Part shown: in pieces, positions 9,001-18,383 of the stretch | Layout: each line of letters begins with the position of its first letter | Position numbering within the stretch: the first letter of the stretch is position 1 | Assembly (NCBI GenBank): GCA_013115145.1 | Contig: JAAPAO010000537.1 | Coordinates: 1-24,831 of the forward strand | DNA from: Perkinsus chesapeaki | Taxonomy: Eukaryota; Perkinsozoa; Perkinsida; Perkinsidae | Reading direction: 5' to 3' | Length of the DNA stretch: 24,831 nt | Translations under genes and position numbers: made by a program | Notes under the pieces: model-generated | The model's input: the letters and a program-made list of their open reading frames with translations, nothing else | What the model was told of the DNA's origin: nothing | The model's database searches: none

Positions 9001-10656
9001 TTTGAAGACTGATGAAGATTTCCAAAGTAAGACAATCCGTTCTTTCAACTATCCCACTCATCATCATCATCATCCAACTTACTTCAGCTCGATACATGAG
9101 ACCATTCTGGAGGGACTTCGCCAAAGCTGTTACCTCAAAGATGCCTGATGGGATTATCTTCCTGGGTAAGTCACGCGCCTCAATATTCATCACGCTATCT
9201 GCAGGCCCCGCTTTGGATATGGAGAAACCCAAGCTGCATGTAGCAGATAAAGGAGATGCTCCCGCGGATACTCGTCTGGTTTGGGCACCGCATTGGTGAG
9301 GCCGCCTCCTCTCGGCTTGTGTTTATAGCCTACCTTTGGATAGGTACGATGGATTGACTTTTCAATTCTGTATTTATCGCACCTGGACGGCCATTAAGGC
9401 GTCGGATGAGGGTCTTAGTGTAAGCTGAAGGGGCGCTGGTTCGAATCCCAGTAGAGGTATTTTTTAGATTGGTTTTGGTCCGGATATTGCCGCTCGGATT
9501 CACGCGGAAACCTTAAAGCATCTCGCTAGTAGCGGTGATGCAGTGGGGCCGACGCTACTAGGAGAAACGGGTGTTCAGTGGTGCGGCGATTATGGTAGGT
9601 TTAGTCGCTTGGAGCTGGAAGGGCTATAGTTGTTTGGATAGAGATGACCGATATGGCTCTGAATGATAGCATGTGTGCGATTGAGAGTAGTTATGTTCCG
9701 GCGGTAACGTTGTGGAATTATGCTCCCGGGAATAATTTCAAAGAGAAAGTAAGTTGGGTGAAGGAGAATGTCTCGGGCTGAGAGCTGTGTGTTGTAAGGG
9801 TGTGTAGCTCAGTGGTAGAGCGGCTGACTGCAGATCAGCAGGTCCTCGGTTCAAATCCGGGCGCGCCCTTTCGCGAGATTTTTACGGATTTACAAAACAT
9901 CGCGAAGCAGTATAGAGTATTTTAGGATGGATGGAATGATGAGAATCTTTCGATCTTCACCAGCGACCCCAACCCTCGACCGGATAGCAATGGAGGACCT
10001 CATTTACGCATGCCATCGGCAGTCAGACCATATGCCTTCAAGTAGTAGAAAAGACTTGCTACCTTTTACTTGCACTTAAGTCGTTTTCCTCAGGCTAGCT
10101 GGTAAACCAGTAAAAGTTCACTTTAATGGGCTCACTCCTGATAAGACATTCACACTTCGGTTTGAAGAGGATCCCGCCTGCAGTAAGAAATATTGTTCTT
10201 ATCCAGCTTCACCAATATCATCAGAGAGCTGCGTGTCTGAGATATTTGTGCCACTGTGCATTCATTATCGTAATGGTATCGACGTTCAAGTAGGCAGCCC
10301 GTCTGCTGTAGTGTGGACGGCACGGTGGTCTTCAGGTTTCCGATGGCAGCTGGAAGCTCGACGAAGATGGCCAAACTTTGTTGTATAGGCACGATCCCGA
10401 TGTAAGGGTATCTTTTAAGATACGTTGCGCACAGTCAAGATTCCTCGTGAGCGTGGAATTGTTTCTCAATAGCAAGAATTGGTAGTCGACGTCTCGACCG
10501 CTTTCCAATTCATAATTGTCTATAATTTGTCTAAGTGCTTCTTCTCGTCTTCAGTTCAAAGTTCATACGGTAGTCGTGCGGCAGCAGGCAGGGCTTACCT
10601 CAAGCACTATCGCACCATTGTCGGGCGGCGCAGTGACTAATAACGGGCATAAGTAG
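6005..10656 (+). CDS. GH5-B: membrane-anchored glycoside hydrolase family 5, tandem paralogue, 22 exons
   Basis: Exons: 6005-6127, 6545-6627, 6675-6755, 6799-6923, 7186-7307, 7353-7456, 7682-7718, 7764-7909, 8127-8233, 8271-8424, 8478-8598, 8879-9026, 9088-9165, 9205-9295, 9344-9419, 9468-9594, 9642-9748, 9926-10041, 10094-10182, 10225-10289, 10336-10401, 10555-10656. They join in frame to 755 residues plus TAG, with every intron at the same position and phase as in GH5-A. Exons 2 and 8 are one and two codons longer and the last exon is four codons shorter. Both hydrophobic helices, DPHQD, NEPNMGW (putative acid/base Glu347), HWYDG and LLGETGVQWCGD (putative nucleophile Glu565) are present. 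The preserved frame across 21 introns of unequal length argues for a working gene. The protein probably hydrolyses beta-glucosides of sphingolipids or sterols at a membrane; this is family-based inference. Confidence 0.85.
6368..6495 (+). repeat. 24-bp minisatellite in intron 1 of GH5-B
   Basis: Five 24-bp units (6368-6391, 6392-6415, 6416-6439, 6440-6463, 6464-6487) plus a partial sixth. The consensus resembles TTCCGAACAACTGTCTTTAA followed by CGAG or TGAG. The unit length is a multiple of three and one frame reads as an eight-residue repeat such as FRTTVFNE before a stop. It lies within the 417-nt first intron and is absent from the first intron of GH5-A. Confidence 0.85.
7434..7632 (+). 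repeat. Imperfect ~100-bp tandem duplication across exon 6 and intron 6 of GH5-B
   Basis: The end of exon 6 with its 5' splice site, starting near GATAATAAGGAAATGCAG, recurs 100 bases downstream inside intron 6 (from about 7534) as GATAATGAGGAAATGCAG. The second copy has lost a clean GT donor (GGGAGTAC becomes GGGGATGT). Further shared text includes GGGGCAC, AATTGGAGG and GAAATTT. This explains why intron 6 is 225 nt here and 40 nt in GH5-A. Confidence 0.7.
8172..8427 (+). repeat. Near-identical AT-rich tract I, copy in GH5-B
   Basis: Partner of 2769-3024. It contains the exon that encodes the putative catalytic acid/base glutamate. Confidence 0.8.
8885..9183 (+). repeat. Near-identical AT-rich tract II, copy in GH5-B
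   Basis: Partner of 3368-3660. Intron 12 here has two additional CAT units in its CATCATCAT run. Confidence 0.8.
9420..9467 (+). other. Minimal intron carrying an isolated tRNA B-box-like segment
   Basis: Intron 15 of GH5-B is only 48 nt and contains GGTTCGAATCC (about 9438-9448), a perfect match to the RNA polymerase III B-box / T-loop consensus. It is followed by CAGTAGAGGTA and a run of six T before the AG. The T-stem is imperfect (GCTGG against CCCAG) and no anticodon arm or A-box is evident at the right distance. It looks like a tRNA 3' fragment or a chance match. The corresponding intron of GH5-A lacks it. Confidence 0.5.
9798..9869 (+). tRNA. trnC-GCA: tRNA-Cys (GCA), nested in intron 17 of GH5-B
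   Basis: A full cloverleaf can be drawn. The acceptor stem GGGTGTG (9798-9804) pairs with CGCGCCC (9862-9868) with two G-U pairs. The D arm is GCTC..GAGC with loop AGTGGTA. The anticodon stem GCTGA/TCAGC encloses loop CTGCAGA with anticodon GCA at 9830-9832. The variable loop is AGGTC and the T arm is CTCGG-TTCAAAT-CCGGG. The discriminator is T, as expected for cysteine tRNA. No tRNA intron is present. A five-T run at 9879-9883 can stop Pol III. It lies on the same strand as the host gene; the equivalent GH5-A intron is 56 nt and has no tRNA. Confidence 0.95.
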
Positions 10657-10745
10657 GCGATGCGCAATCATTGTCTACACAGAACGCTCGACATCATCAT
10701 CATAATCATCATCGCTGTCGCTTTCCTGCCTACTTCATACTTAAT

Positions 10746-13700
10746 ATGGACGGGACAACGCAGCTTAGCATATCTGCAACCACCGTCTGCAACGACAAGC
10801 TACTTGTACTGCAAAGCCTTTGAGGGATTTTGTTCACTGAGTTTTTTCTCCTGTGATAGTTGGGCTTTCGCGTTGATGTAAGAATACGGGCTGGGACTTG
10901 CTTGGCGTCAGTTTGTCTGCACTGCTGTCCATTTCCCAAGCTGCGATCTCTCGCTATCAATGGGCACACAGATCCGGACAACATTAGATCCGAAATTCCA
11001 GCACGAGCTTGACCAGTCTCCTCTTGCACCCGATGACATCAGTCGGGCGGTGGCGATGTTCGTCGAGGAACGGGTAGTAGCTATTCATTGGCATTTGGGG
11101 ATCTATACCCAACAACTATAATACATATCCTTTTGTATCTATGATGTTCTTCCTTCGAGAGGGACACTTTTGGGGTTCAATTTTCGGGCACTCGTACAGC
11201 GCGATGCACAGTAATAATACGCCGTTTAATTAGCGTGCATTCGTTGCTCGTGAAATCCGTAATTTCGTTATCAAGGATGAATTGAAATTATCGACATCAT
11301 CGGTATTATGATAACGGTCCATGATGATATTCAATTGGGTTGGCGAGAAGTTTGAATTTGAAAATTCCCCAAAAAATGGTTTCAATGAGAAAGGTCAGGT
11401 TTTGCCAATTGTAAAACTTGTTCGCCAACCCAATCGAATATCATCATTGGCCGTATACCGTTAGACACTCTCGAGGGCTTTCGGACGTCGTACTTGTCGT
11501 CGGAATATCCGCCCTACTGATGAAGTTATTCAAAAAAGCACTTTTATAGGGGGGCACACCCTGCAGTATACGGTAGATACGACGCAAGAGACACCGAACG
11601 CCGCATTGGTTTCGTGAAGTGTTGGCTGCTACTGGGAGAAACTGCATTCTCAGGTATTCACACTACAGCAGCTTGGTCAGCTACCTGAAAAGGAGTTTGA
11701 GGGATTGATGAACGAGCAGCAGCCGAGGCTCCAGCGAGGCATCAAGGTGGTTCTGAAGGACCTGTGGTCGACCTGGCACAAATGGGTAGGAGAGCGTGGG
11801 AGCTGATGGTAGGGGAATTGTGTGGCAGGCGGAGCAAAAGAAGAAGGAGGAAGAACTAGCACAGAAGGAACGGATTAGAGAGGTGAGGTGGGCGGCGAAG
11901 GGGGCTGGGGATGAGCTGGTGGTTTAGGAGGAGAAGCTGAAACGAATTAAAGAGAAGGAGGAAATGAAGGTGAGCTGGAAGTGATGGTGGGAGGGAAGGC
12001 TGACTTAGTTGCAAGCAGCAGACTTGAAAAGAAGGATGCAGGAGGAGGCACGACAGCAGAAATTACTGGTGAGGGATGGGGGAGGTGTAGAGGAGAGTTA
12101 GTGGGTGGTGGTTTAAGGAACGGGAAAAGGTGAAGGAGCAAGAAAGGATCGCTAGGGAGAAGCTGAAGGAGGAGGAGAAGCTGGCTAGACAGGCAGCTAA
12201 GGAGAAGGCAAAGGAAGAGGAAAGGCTGAGGAAGGAGGTATGGTGGGAGGGAATAGGAGTTGGGGCAGGTGGTGGCGGTGGTGGTGTTAGGAGGAGAGGA
12301 AGCAACGGAAAGAGAGAGGGTCATCAGCTAAGGTGAGAACAGTAGATTTACATACCTCAGTACTTTCCTATATCATCTTGGTGTCACCTCGTAGCATTGA
12401 TCTCGTAAAATCAAAATCGGTGAGACTCTCACTGAGAGTTGACACCTGTTATGTAGCATTTCGATGTCACCTTATATTTTCCATCTACCGAAGAGGTGCC
12501 AGAACCAATAGTCTGCCTGAACGATTGCCTCTTTTTATTCAGAGTGTTGGTAAGAAGTCCTCCGTAGCATCAGGGCGGAGACAGAGCTCAGTAGGTGTCG
12601 CCACCCAATCCTCTAGTGGTCAACTCTCATTGTAGATATCATCCTTTTTAATAACACCGAATGCTGCGAATGTATCGCCAGGCAAGGCACCGAGGCCGAG
12701 CCTGGATAAAGGTGAGCATCAACGACCGTCCTTGGGGCTGCGGATATATAGGCGACTATGCTATCAATGCCTGGGTAGCTGAGGACGGCTGTCCATGGTG
12801 CCAAGAGGGGGCCTCGGAAGCTAGGCCTCGGACTTTGAACACGCGTAGCGGCAGTAGCCTCTAGAGAGTGTTCTGCTTCGTTACGCATTACTGTATGTGG
12901 AATTAGTGCGACCGTGCTCAGTGGTGGGAAGTGTGTATTAGCTCTTGAGCTCAGTTGAGGAGATCGTGGGGTCTGCTGAACCTTCCCTGGATAGCTGGCG
13001 GAGCTATTGGAGGAAAGAGAGGATAAAATTCACTAGGGAAGAGTGGAGGGAATGGGGTAGGTCTCGAGGTATTCGCCGTCCATCGGAACTGGATGCCAGA
13101 TCGTCGACGGTTCATTTCTAAGAAGAGTGGCGATGATGGGGCGAGTGGCAGCCAATCGGCTGGAGAGAGCCAGCAGGAGGGCCATGTTGTTCCTCCAGCC
13201 GAGCTGGACACTAAAGGCGCTACTACCGCTGTTTATGCATTTGGTGAGCTCCCGGGAATCTTTCGCGGTTCGGCTAAGTTTGGTATCTTTTTTAACATGG
13301 CACTTGGCCTACTGAGATGATTTGAGATTTCCTGTAGTGCTGAGCTCTATCTCTCGCCGTGCAGCCTGGAGCCAGCTCTATTCCACAGGTGCTGCTAAAC
13401 CAGCGGACTCGAGAGAGAGGTATACCGGTCGCAGGAAGCCCCGATGCGTTCTGGTCGATCTGGACGACCGTGATCGGCCGCCTGTGCAGCTGGTGAGCTG
13501 GAAGAATATCCTAGTGTTAATGCAGTGGTCCACAGATTGTTACGTGTGATTCCAAGGCGATATCGGGGCGTAATCCCTTTGGAAAGGACCCGGGCCTTGA
13601 CTACGAGGTTGACAGGTGGGCGAGCGCGGTACGGTATCCTTGGTGAGGGGTGATCCTGTAGTGATGCCGAGTGGGAGGAACAAGATGAAGGAGAAGAGAT

Positions 13701-15539
13701 AGGCGACGATGACGAAGATAGTGATGATGATGACACTGTGAGCGAGGCAGATGTAAGGATGAAACTGATCTGGGGCGCGCGGTCATTGACAGTGTTGCTA
13801 GTCGGGTGTGGTATCGGATGGAAAGCTAAGTGCGGATGAGATGTCGGAGGATGAGGAGTGTGCGGCGGCGGAGAGGGAACTTATTAAGAAGAAGACCAGG
13901 AAGGTAGGCTGCCTAGAAGCGTTCCCGGCAGCAGCTCGAGGGTGTTTTGGAATCTCCACCATTTTAACTATTGAGAGTGGTTGTCGGCCAACTCGTTGGA
14001 AAGCTCTCGGCGGTACGATGTAATCTGTATCTCCTCTCAGCGCCGGTCAGCGACCGTTCTCGCCACTTCTTGGATATCACTAGAGGAGATCGACGCTGAA
14101 GTCTGGCCATCGCCACCTGCCCATCCTGGCACTCAAGAAGCATTCAAGGCTGCCCTGCGTGAAACAGTGCTCAACGACTTCACGGTGGACACATTGGACC
14201 AAAGTAGGTCAGCTTGTAGGGCATCGCCAAGTCGAGCTGCGCTTAATAGACCTTTTGGATGCTCCCGGGGAGGATGATCCGAAGCCGGTAGTGCAACCGG
14301 CTGTACAGGCGGGAGGGGCCTCTGGAGCGGAGGGGCCCATGAAATCGCCGTCTGGCAGCGACGCTGGGCAGCCGAGCGATTCTGATGCGTAGGAATCTTA
14401 GTATCATTTGTGACATGGTGTCCTTTAGTAACGGTGGAGGTAAATCTCAACAGCAACGAAGGAAGGTGAGAGGCATGTGTGGTGTTGGGAGCTACCCGGG
14501 GTCAGATTTGGAACGACGTGAAGCTGCGACGGAAGCTCGCTAAATTCGTGCATGCTAATTCTATTGGACTGGATAAGCTGCGGCAAGGCTTTGAGGAGAA
14601 GTAAGCCCGCTGATGTCGGCAGCGTGGCATTGTGCTCCATTAAGACACTCCGAGTGCGCGGGCTGCGGTACAGCTGCGCAGATCAAGCGCATCGCCAAGT
14701 ATGAGCGACGGGGGGCTAATTCGTGCATGGCCTGGTGGGTGACACCAGAGGCAATCAAAGAAGTGAGGGGCTACCTTTGGGCGGTGCTGTTGGATGGCAC
14801 CTTTGGTAGCTGAAGCTGCAACCGAAGACTATGGAGAACTTGGCGGAGAAACGGAGTTGGTCGCTACACCGGGTGAGACGGTCTTTGGGTTGTGCTGGAG
14901 GATTCCCTATTAGAGCGCCCCAGTACAGTCTCGAAAGCGGCGCAAGCCGGGGCCGACGCCGCCGACTAATCGGGAGACTGCGAATTCGGGAGGAGGAGAG
15001 TCGGGTGACGGCGGCAGTGACAGTGCTGGTGGGGAGGAGACTGATGTGACCAAGCAAGGTGAGTGGCGGTGATCGTCGAGGAACATTGGGTGGCTCAAGC
15101 CGGATCAAGGCACCCAAGTTTTAAATACTCTTCTGAGTTTTACATGGCGAGGTATGATAGATGCTATTATAGTGTCTTGCCATGACTTGTCTGAGACCGG
15201 ATGGATCCTCAAGCGTCTACGGGTCGTTTCTGTGCGTTGAATTAGTTCCACTTGATGGTTGTTGGATTGCTTATCAGATGCCAAACGTATCCGACGGATA
15301 ACTGATTACTTCCCAACCAAAGCTAGCTCGGCCTCTCCTACCGATGAGCCAAAAACTGCAACGTCCCCATCACCTCAGGTTAGTCCCATATCATTTCTTT
15401 TGGTAATGCCAGTCTTCAGGAGACCATATCTTCGACCGACAACGAAGTCAAAGAGGAGACCGCGCTGCCCCAAGCAGCGAAGGTTTCCCCCTGTGACGTA
15501 ATCGGCGGCCTCACTGTGGTGTCTTCCAACTCTAATTGA
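10746..15539 (+). CDS. CHAF1A: Chromatin assembly factor 1 large subunit (p150/Cac1/FAS1-like), 26 exons
   Basis: Exons: 10746-10805, 10860-10877, 10912-11073, 11654-11785, 11829-11882, 11928-11969, 12009-12068, 12118-12237, 12291-12332, 12543-12590, 12636-12711, 12955-13056, 13100-13243, 13365-13492, 13557-13615, 13662-13752, 13802-13903, 14041-14203, 14250-14388, 14429-14465, 14506-14600, 14645-14762, 14810-14872, 14914-15058, 15278-15378, 15420-15539; 806 residues plus TGA, phases consistent throughout. Residues about 125-230 form a Lys/Glu/Arg-rich helix (KER). NPFGKDPGLDYEVDSDAEWE (402-421) is the diagnostic CAF-1 block, followed by acidic residues. Residues about 594-664 resemble the C-terminal winged helix. 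IRRITDYF (738-745) is PIP-box-like. CAF-1 deposits H3-H4 behind replication forks through PCNA. The first three exons, the 18-nt exon 2, the 34-nt intron 2 and the AAG acceptors at 12117, 13556 and 14644 are the least certain parts. Confidence 0.82.
11321..11447. mobile_element. Mariner-like MITE in CAF-1 intron 3
   Basis: Terminal inverted repeats of 26 bp (11321-11346 and 11422-11447) differ at one base and enclose 75 bp with no ORF. The inner part, TTGGGTTGGCGA, resembles mariner-family termini as I recall them (TTGGGTTGGCAA-type). Similarity continues weakly outward (CGGTCC/CGGCCA) and inward (AAGTTT). It sits in the 580-nt intron between exons 3 and 4 and codes for no transposase, so it would be non-autonomous. 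The mariner link rests on terminus similarity only. Confidence 0.65.
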
Positions 15540-15788
15540 CTGGCCCACCATCCAAGGCGGTGCCGTTGCTATATTGAGCGGTTATTGCTTACTGTACGTT
15601 TATGCTATTGCTGCTTGCTCTCCCGTGCTATAACTACTCTGTCCATTTCTTAACGTAGTACAATAGGCAATGCTGCTGCTCTATAAGCACTGTCCAATGC
15701 ATAGTAAACATTTCGTTAGTGATATAGTCTTTGGTTCGAGAGGGCCCTTCGACTAGAGTTGCTTGCCAGCTTCCTGCGTTGCTCCTCT

Positions 15789-16620
15789 ATGGAGGTGAAT
15801 CGATGGGCATGGCTCGGCGAGGAGCTGACGAATCAAGTTCGTTTCCTTTGTCCATATAGTGAGTGCTGCCCTTCACTATTTGTGTGGATGCCCGAAAGTG
15901 TTGCTTGAATGTCACCGATTATAGGTACAGATGAGGATATCACTGCAGCGCTTAAGAAGTGCGGTGGTGATCCTAACCAAGCTAGTAAGGAGTTGGCTAC
16001 TTTGCAGGCTAATAAGAAATATCCTGCCTTTGGACAAACGTGAGTGTCTCTCGTTTTTTGTCGTTTCCTGTTCCCCTTTTTATTCACCATCAGCTTCATT
16101 GTGTTCAACTTCTGTGTTACGAAGCTAGCAGCCCTCCGGGTCTTCCTTAGAAGTAACCTATAATGTCTTCATTGTTAGGTTCATGCGAGCCCCTCCCAAT
16201 ACCAGCAGAGCTGAGGTGAGCTCGCTATGTGGTCGCCCCAATCGTGATTGGTTTGTTGTTAGAATGGAGCCGCTCAGCCGGGTTACAGAGCAGTCCACAT
16301 CGTATGTGGTAACTGTACCTATGTCTCCACGATAGGAATATCAGCTAGATGTAAGTACACGATTATTCATTCGTTTACTTAATGCTTTGCTTCCGCGCTG
16401 ACTTGGTTGAAGGAGGCGTTTAATCTTGGACGTTTGATCGCCTCCCGAGGCGCCAGGTTCCTGTTGCTTTGTACTGCGCCTCTTTCAGCTTCCCTTTGAC
16501 TGTTATTTCAAACTAATTTCATCCTTTCCCCCCCATTTAGCTGATAGGCAGGCCACGGGCCGCACCTACTGTCCCTACTGCAAGACTCTGCAAGAATATA
16601 CTGTTCCTGCTATCCGTTAA
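15789..16620 (+). CDS. Small protein with C-terminal four-cysteine zinc ribbon, 5 exons
   Basis: Exons 15789-15858, 15925-16039, 16179-16215, 16263-16350 and 16541-16620 join in frame to 129 residues plus TAA. The N-terminal half (TDEDITAALKKCGGDPNQAS) is helical and reminiscent of a UBA/CUE-like or other small three-helix fold. The C-terminal half has VCGNC and, after a 20-residue loop, YCPYC, giving two CxxC knuckles that should bind one zinc. The gene follows CAF-1 in the same orientation after a 249-bp gap. I do not recognise the family and the function is unknown. The last intron (16351-16540) is long for this locus and ends in a strong polypyrimidine tract and TTTAG. Confidence 0.65.
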
Positions 16621-16960
16621 ACAGGGAAAATCGTCAAAGCTGGATGAAAGGCTTTCGCCTATTAACTATTCGCCAAATGATGGCATGCAAATATTACTAC
16701 GTGGAGTGAGCAGTATACCTGTCGAGTTCGTAATCAATGCAGATTCTCCATTACGCGTTGTCGCTAGTTATCCCTTTGTCAAAGCCTATCTTTAAGGGAA
16801 CCGTTACCCTTCTAATGGTTTTGTTATTCAAAATATAAAGAATGTTACGTAAAATATTTTCCTATTTACGGGATCGTTCTTTCACTTGTTAAGGAATCAA
16901 CTGCTTACTTCATCCACGACGCACTTTCAGTTATTAGCGGAATCTTCCTTTACTTATTAA
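16621..16960. other. Intergenic region, 340 bp
   Basis: No exon or RNA gene is seen. The sequence is AT-rich towards its 3' end, with a loose dyad around TTACGTAAAATATTTTCC, and probably holds the 3' UTR of the zinc-ribbon gene and the 5' flank of the next. Confidence 0.5.
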
Positions 16961-17359
16961 ATGACTTTCATCGATCCCGAGAAGGTATGTGAAGGTGCTC
17001 AACAGTACCTACGAACCGCGGATCGTCTGCCACAGTTTCAAGATCCCGCGGCCAATGGGACGCTGGTAGCAATGAACAGCTGTGAAGTGTCTCGGTAGTG
17101 GTGTTGGCAGGTTGAAACTCCCTATGGAGTTGGCGTTATGTGTGGTGTGGACTCGCAAGGGCGGGCTTCAGTGCAGCTCGGCTCGATGCGGCTGTGCATA
17201 AATCAGGCCCAGGTCAGATTTCTGCCAGAGAAGATGCCTTTAGGAGGCTCTGGAAGAGACAACGCTGACCAAGTGGCATTCAAGCGAGACCGACCATTCA
17301 GCGAGGAAGCAACTGGCTTCTGCGAGAGCGGCAGAAAATGCAAACGGCCTCTGGCCTAG
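16961..17359 (+). CDS. Small protein with a TPYGVG beta-barrel-like segment, 2 exons
   Basis: Exons 16961-17065 and 17111-17359 join in phase 0 across a 45-nt intron (GTAGCA..GGCAG) to give 117 residues plus TAG. The join creates NGTLVETPYGVGVMCGVD, a pattern seen at the start of small Tudor/CAP-Gly-like beta-barrels in protist proteins: a strand, then TPYG.G, then a strand and QLGSMRLCINQAQVRFLPE. Residues beyond about 80 are charged and look disordered. A second possible intron (GTATGT at 16985 to CAG at 17035, 51 nt and in frame) could shorten the N-terminus without changing the frame. I infer no specific role. Confidence 0.55.
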
Positions 17360-18085
17360 AATTAGCAGGTCCTTCTAATCCCGGTGTTATCTGGCCGGCG
17401 AGGGCCGAATACTGCTTTATTTCCGGAGTGAAAGAGCTTTGTTATCAGAGAATAATTGCCTCCCCCACCATTGTTGTATAACTACACTACTGCGTGGCCG
17501 CTGGTGGCCATGAGGGGGAGTATTGCTCAGAACACTGGGATTTGTCCATCCGTGATTTGTAGAGTTCGCTAGTAAATCAGGGGGAACTGTGGTCCTGTGA
17601 ATTGCTGTTGGTTGTAGGAAAGTGAGGAGCTGATTGCAACCGTTGTCATCGGTGATTAGTGGTAACGAACTTCGGGGGTTCCTCCGAACCTTTCTGTTCT
17701 TATGGTGGTGCGGATTCATTCCGCTTTTCTAGTCATGGCTGCTGGCATTGTCGTGTGCATGACAAAGGCTCTATTGCCTGATCCTTGGGAGTCACCAACG
17801 TGACCAGAGACATGAGATTCTGAGATTTGTTTTTTTCAGTTGCCTCGAGAGAAGCTAAGGGTGAGCCACACTCGGCGAAGCGTGCGGGGCCGAGGCAACA
17901 CTTGAGAGAAGTCTCTGTCTAGGCCAAAGGAACAACTCTCCCCTGGTAAAAATTGTTGTGACAGTTCTAGCAAGCAGTAGCTTGCATATGAGTTGTCACA
18001 CTCATAAGAACAGATACATACACTTGATACATACACTGTGTGCGATGCGGCCGATAAGTGGTAGAAATTGATGTCACCCGCCCAG
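17360..18085. other. Region without a supported gene
   Basis: About 726 bases. A good acceptor (TTTTTTTCAG) ends at 17841 and a GTGAGC donor follows at 17863 or so, which would define a short + strand exon, and an ATG lies at 17735, but I could not link them into a convincing chain. Minus-strand frames at 17719-17417 and 18144-17836 are open but show no domain. Confidence 0.35.
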
Positions 18086-18383
18086 AAGTGCCTCCCGCAG
18101 CGAAATAACACAAAGACGCTGTCCCTGCTGAGTATTTCCGCCACGACGGTTGCGGGTCATTTTGGCAAGAGTTATTACCGAGTACATCGCTCACTTGCAC
18201 AATTCTATAGCGTGGGAGAAACCAGTATTGTGAAGTCAGAGGATCTTTTGGAGGTTTGGAGCTTCTATGGAAGCCCTGCGAGCGTTGCACCGGTTCTCCC
18301 TAGATTTAGCGGTTGATCTACTGACATGCTTACAGATACTTTTTGGTATCACCTTCCAACGTAGAGATTGGCCGCCCGACTGA
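18086..18383 (+). CDS. Possible 3' exons of an unrecognised gene
   Basis: Two exons, 18086-18181 and 18240-18383, join in phase 0 over a 58-nt intron (GTACAT..GTCAG) to give 79 residues and TGA. The product ends in a Leu-rich amphipathic helix (MEALRALHRFSLDLAVDLL) and then QRRDWPPD. Its composition looks coding but there is no family match and the 5' part is not located. A minus-strand ORF overlaps the 3' end, so only one of the two models is likely to be right. Confidence 0.3.

Noticed and set aside
9296-9343. Stop in CATTGGTGAGG as a nonsense mutation in GH5-B
   Set aside because: It is the GTGAGG donor of intron 14; splicing restores HWYDG, as in GH5-A.
10660-10881. 73-codon + strand frame with an isoleucine run after GH5-B
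   Set aside because: The run comes from a simple CATCAT repeat, and a different frame from the ATG at 10746 joins phase-consistently to downstream exons.
11947-12324. 125-codon minus-strand frame rich in Leu, Pro and Ser
   Set aside because: It is the antisense shadow of the purine-rich KER exons and introns of CAF-1; its low complexity reflects GAG/AAG codons read backwards.
12541-12635. Continuous open frame through the CAF-1 intron at 12591-12635
   Set aside because: Reading through reaches TAG at 12633-12635, while a phase 0 intron (GTAGGT..TTGTAG) joins to a frame continuing into ISSFLITPN and the next exon in phase.
13395-13736. 113-codon Ser-rich minus-strand frame
   Set aside because: It is antisense to the acidic GAT/GAA-rich CAF-1 exons that carry the diagnostic DYEVDSDAEW block.
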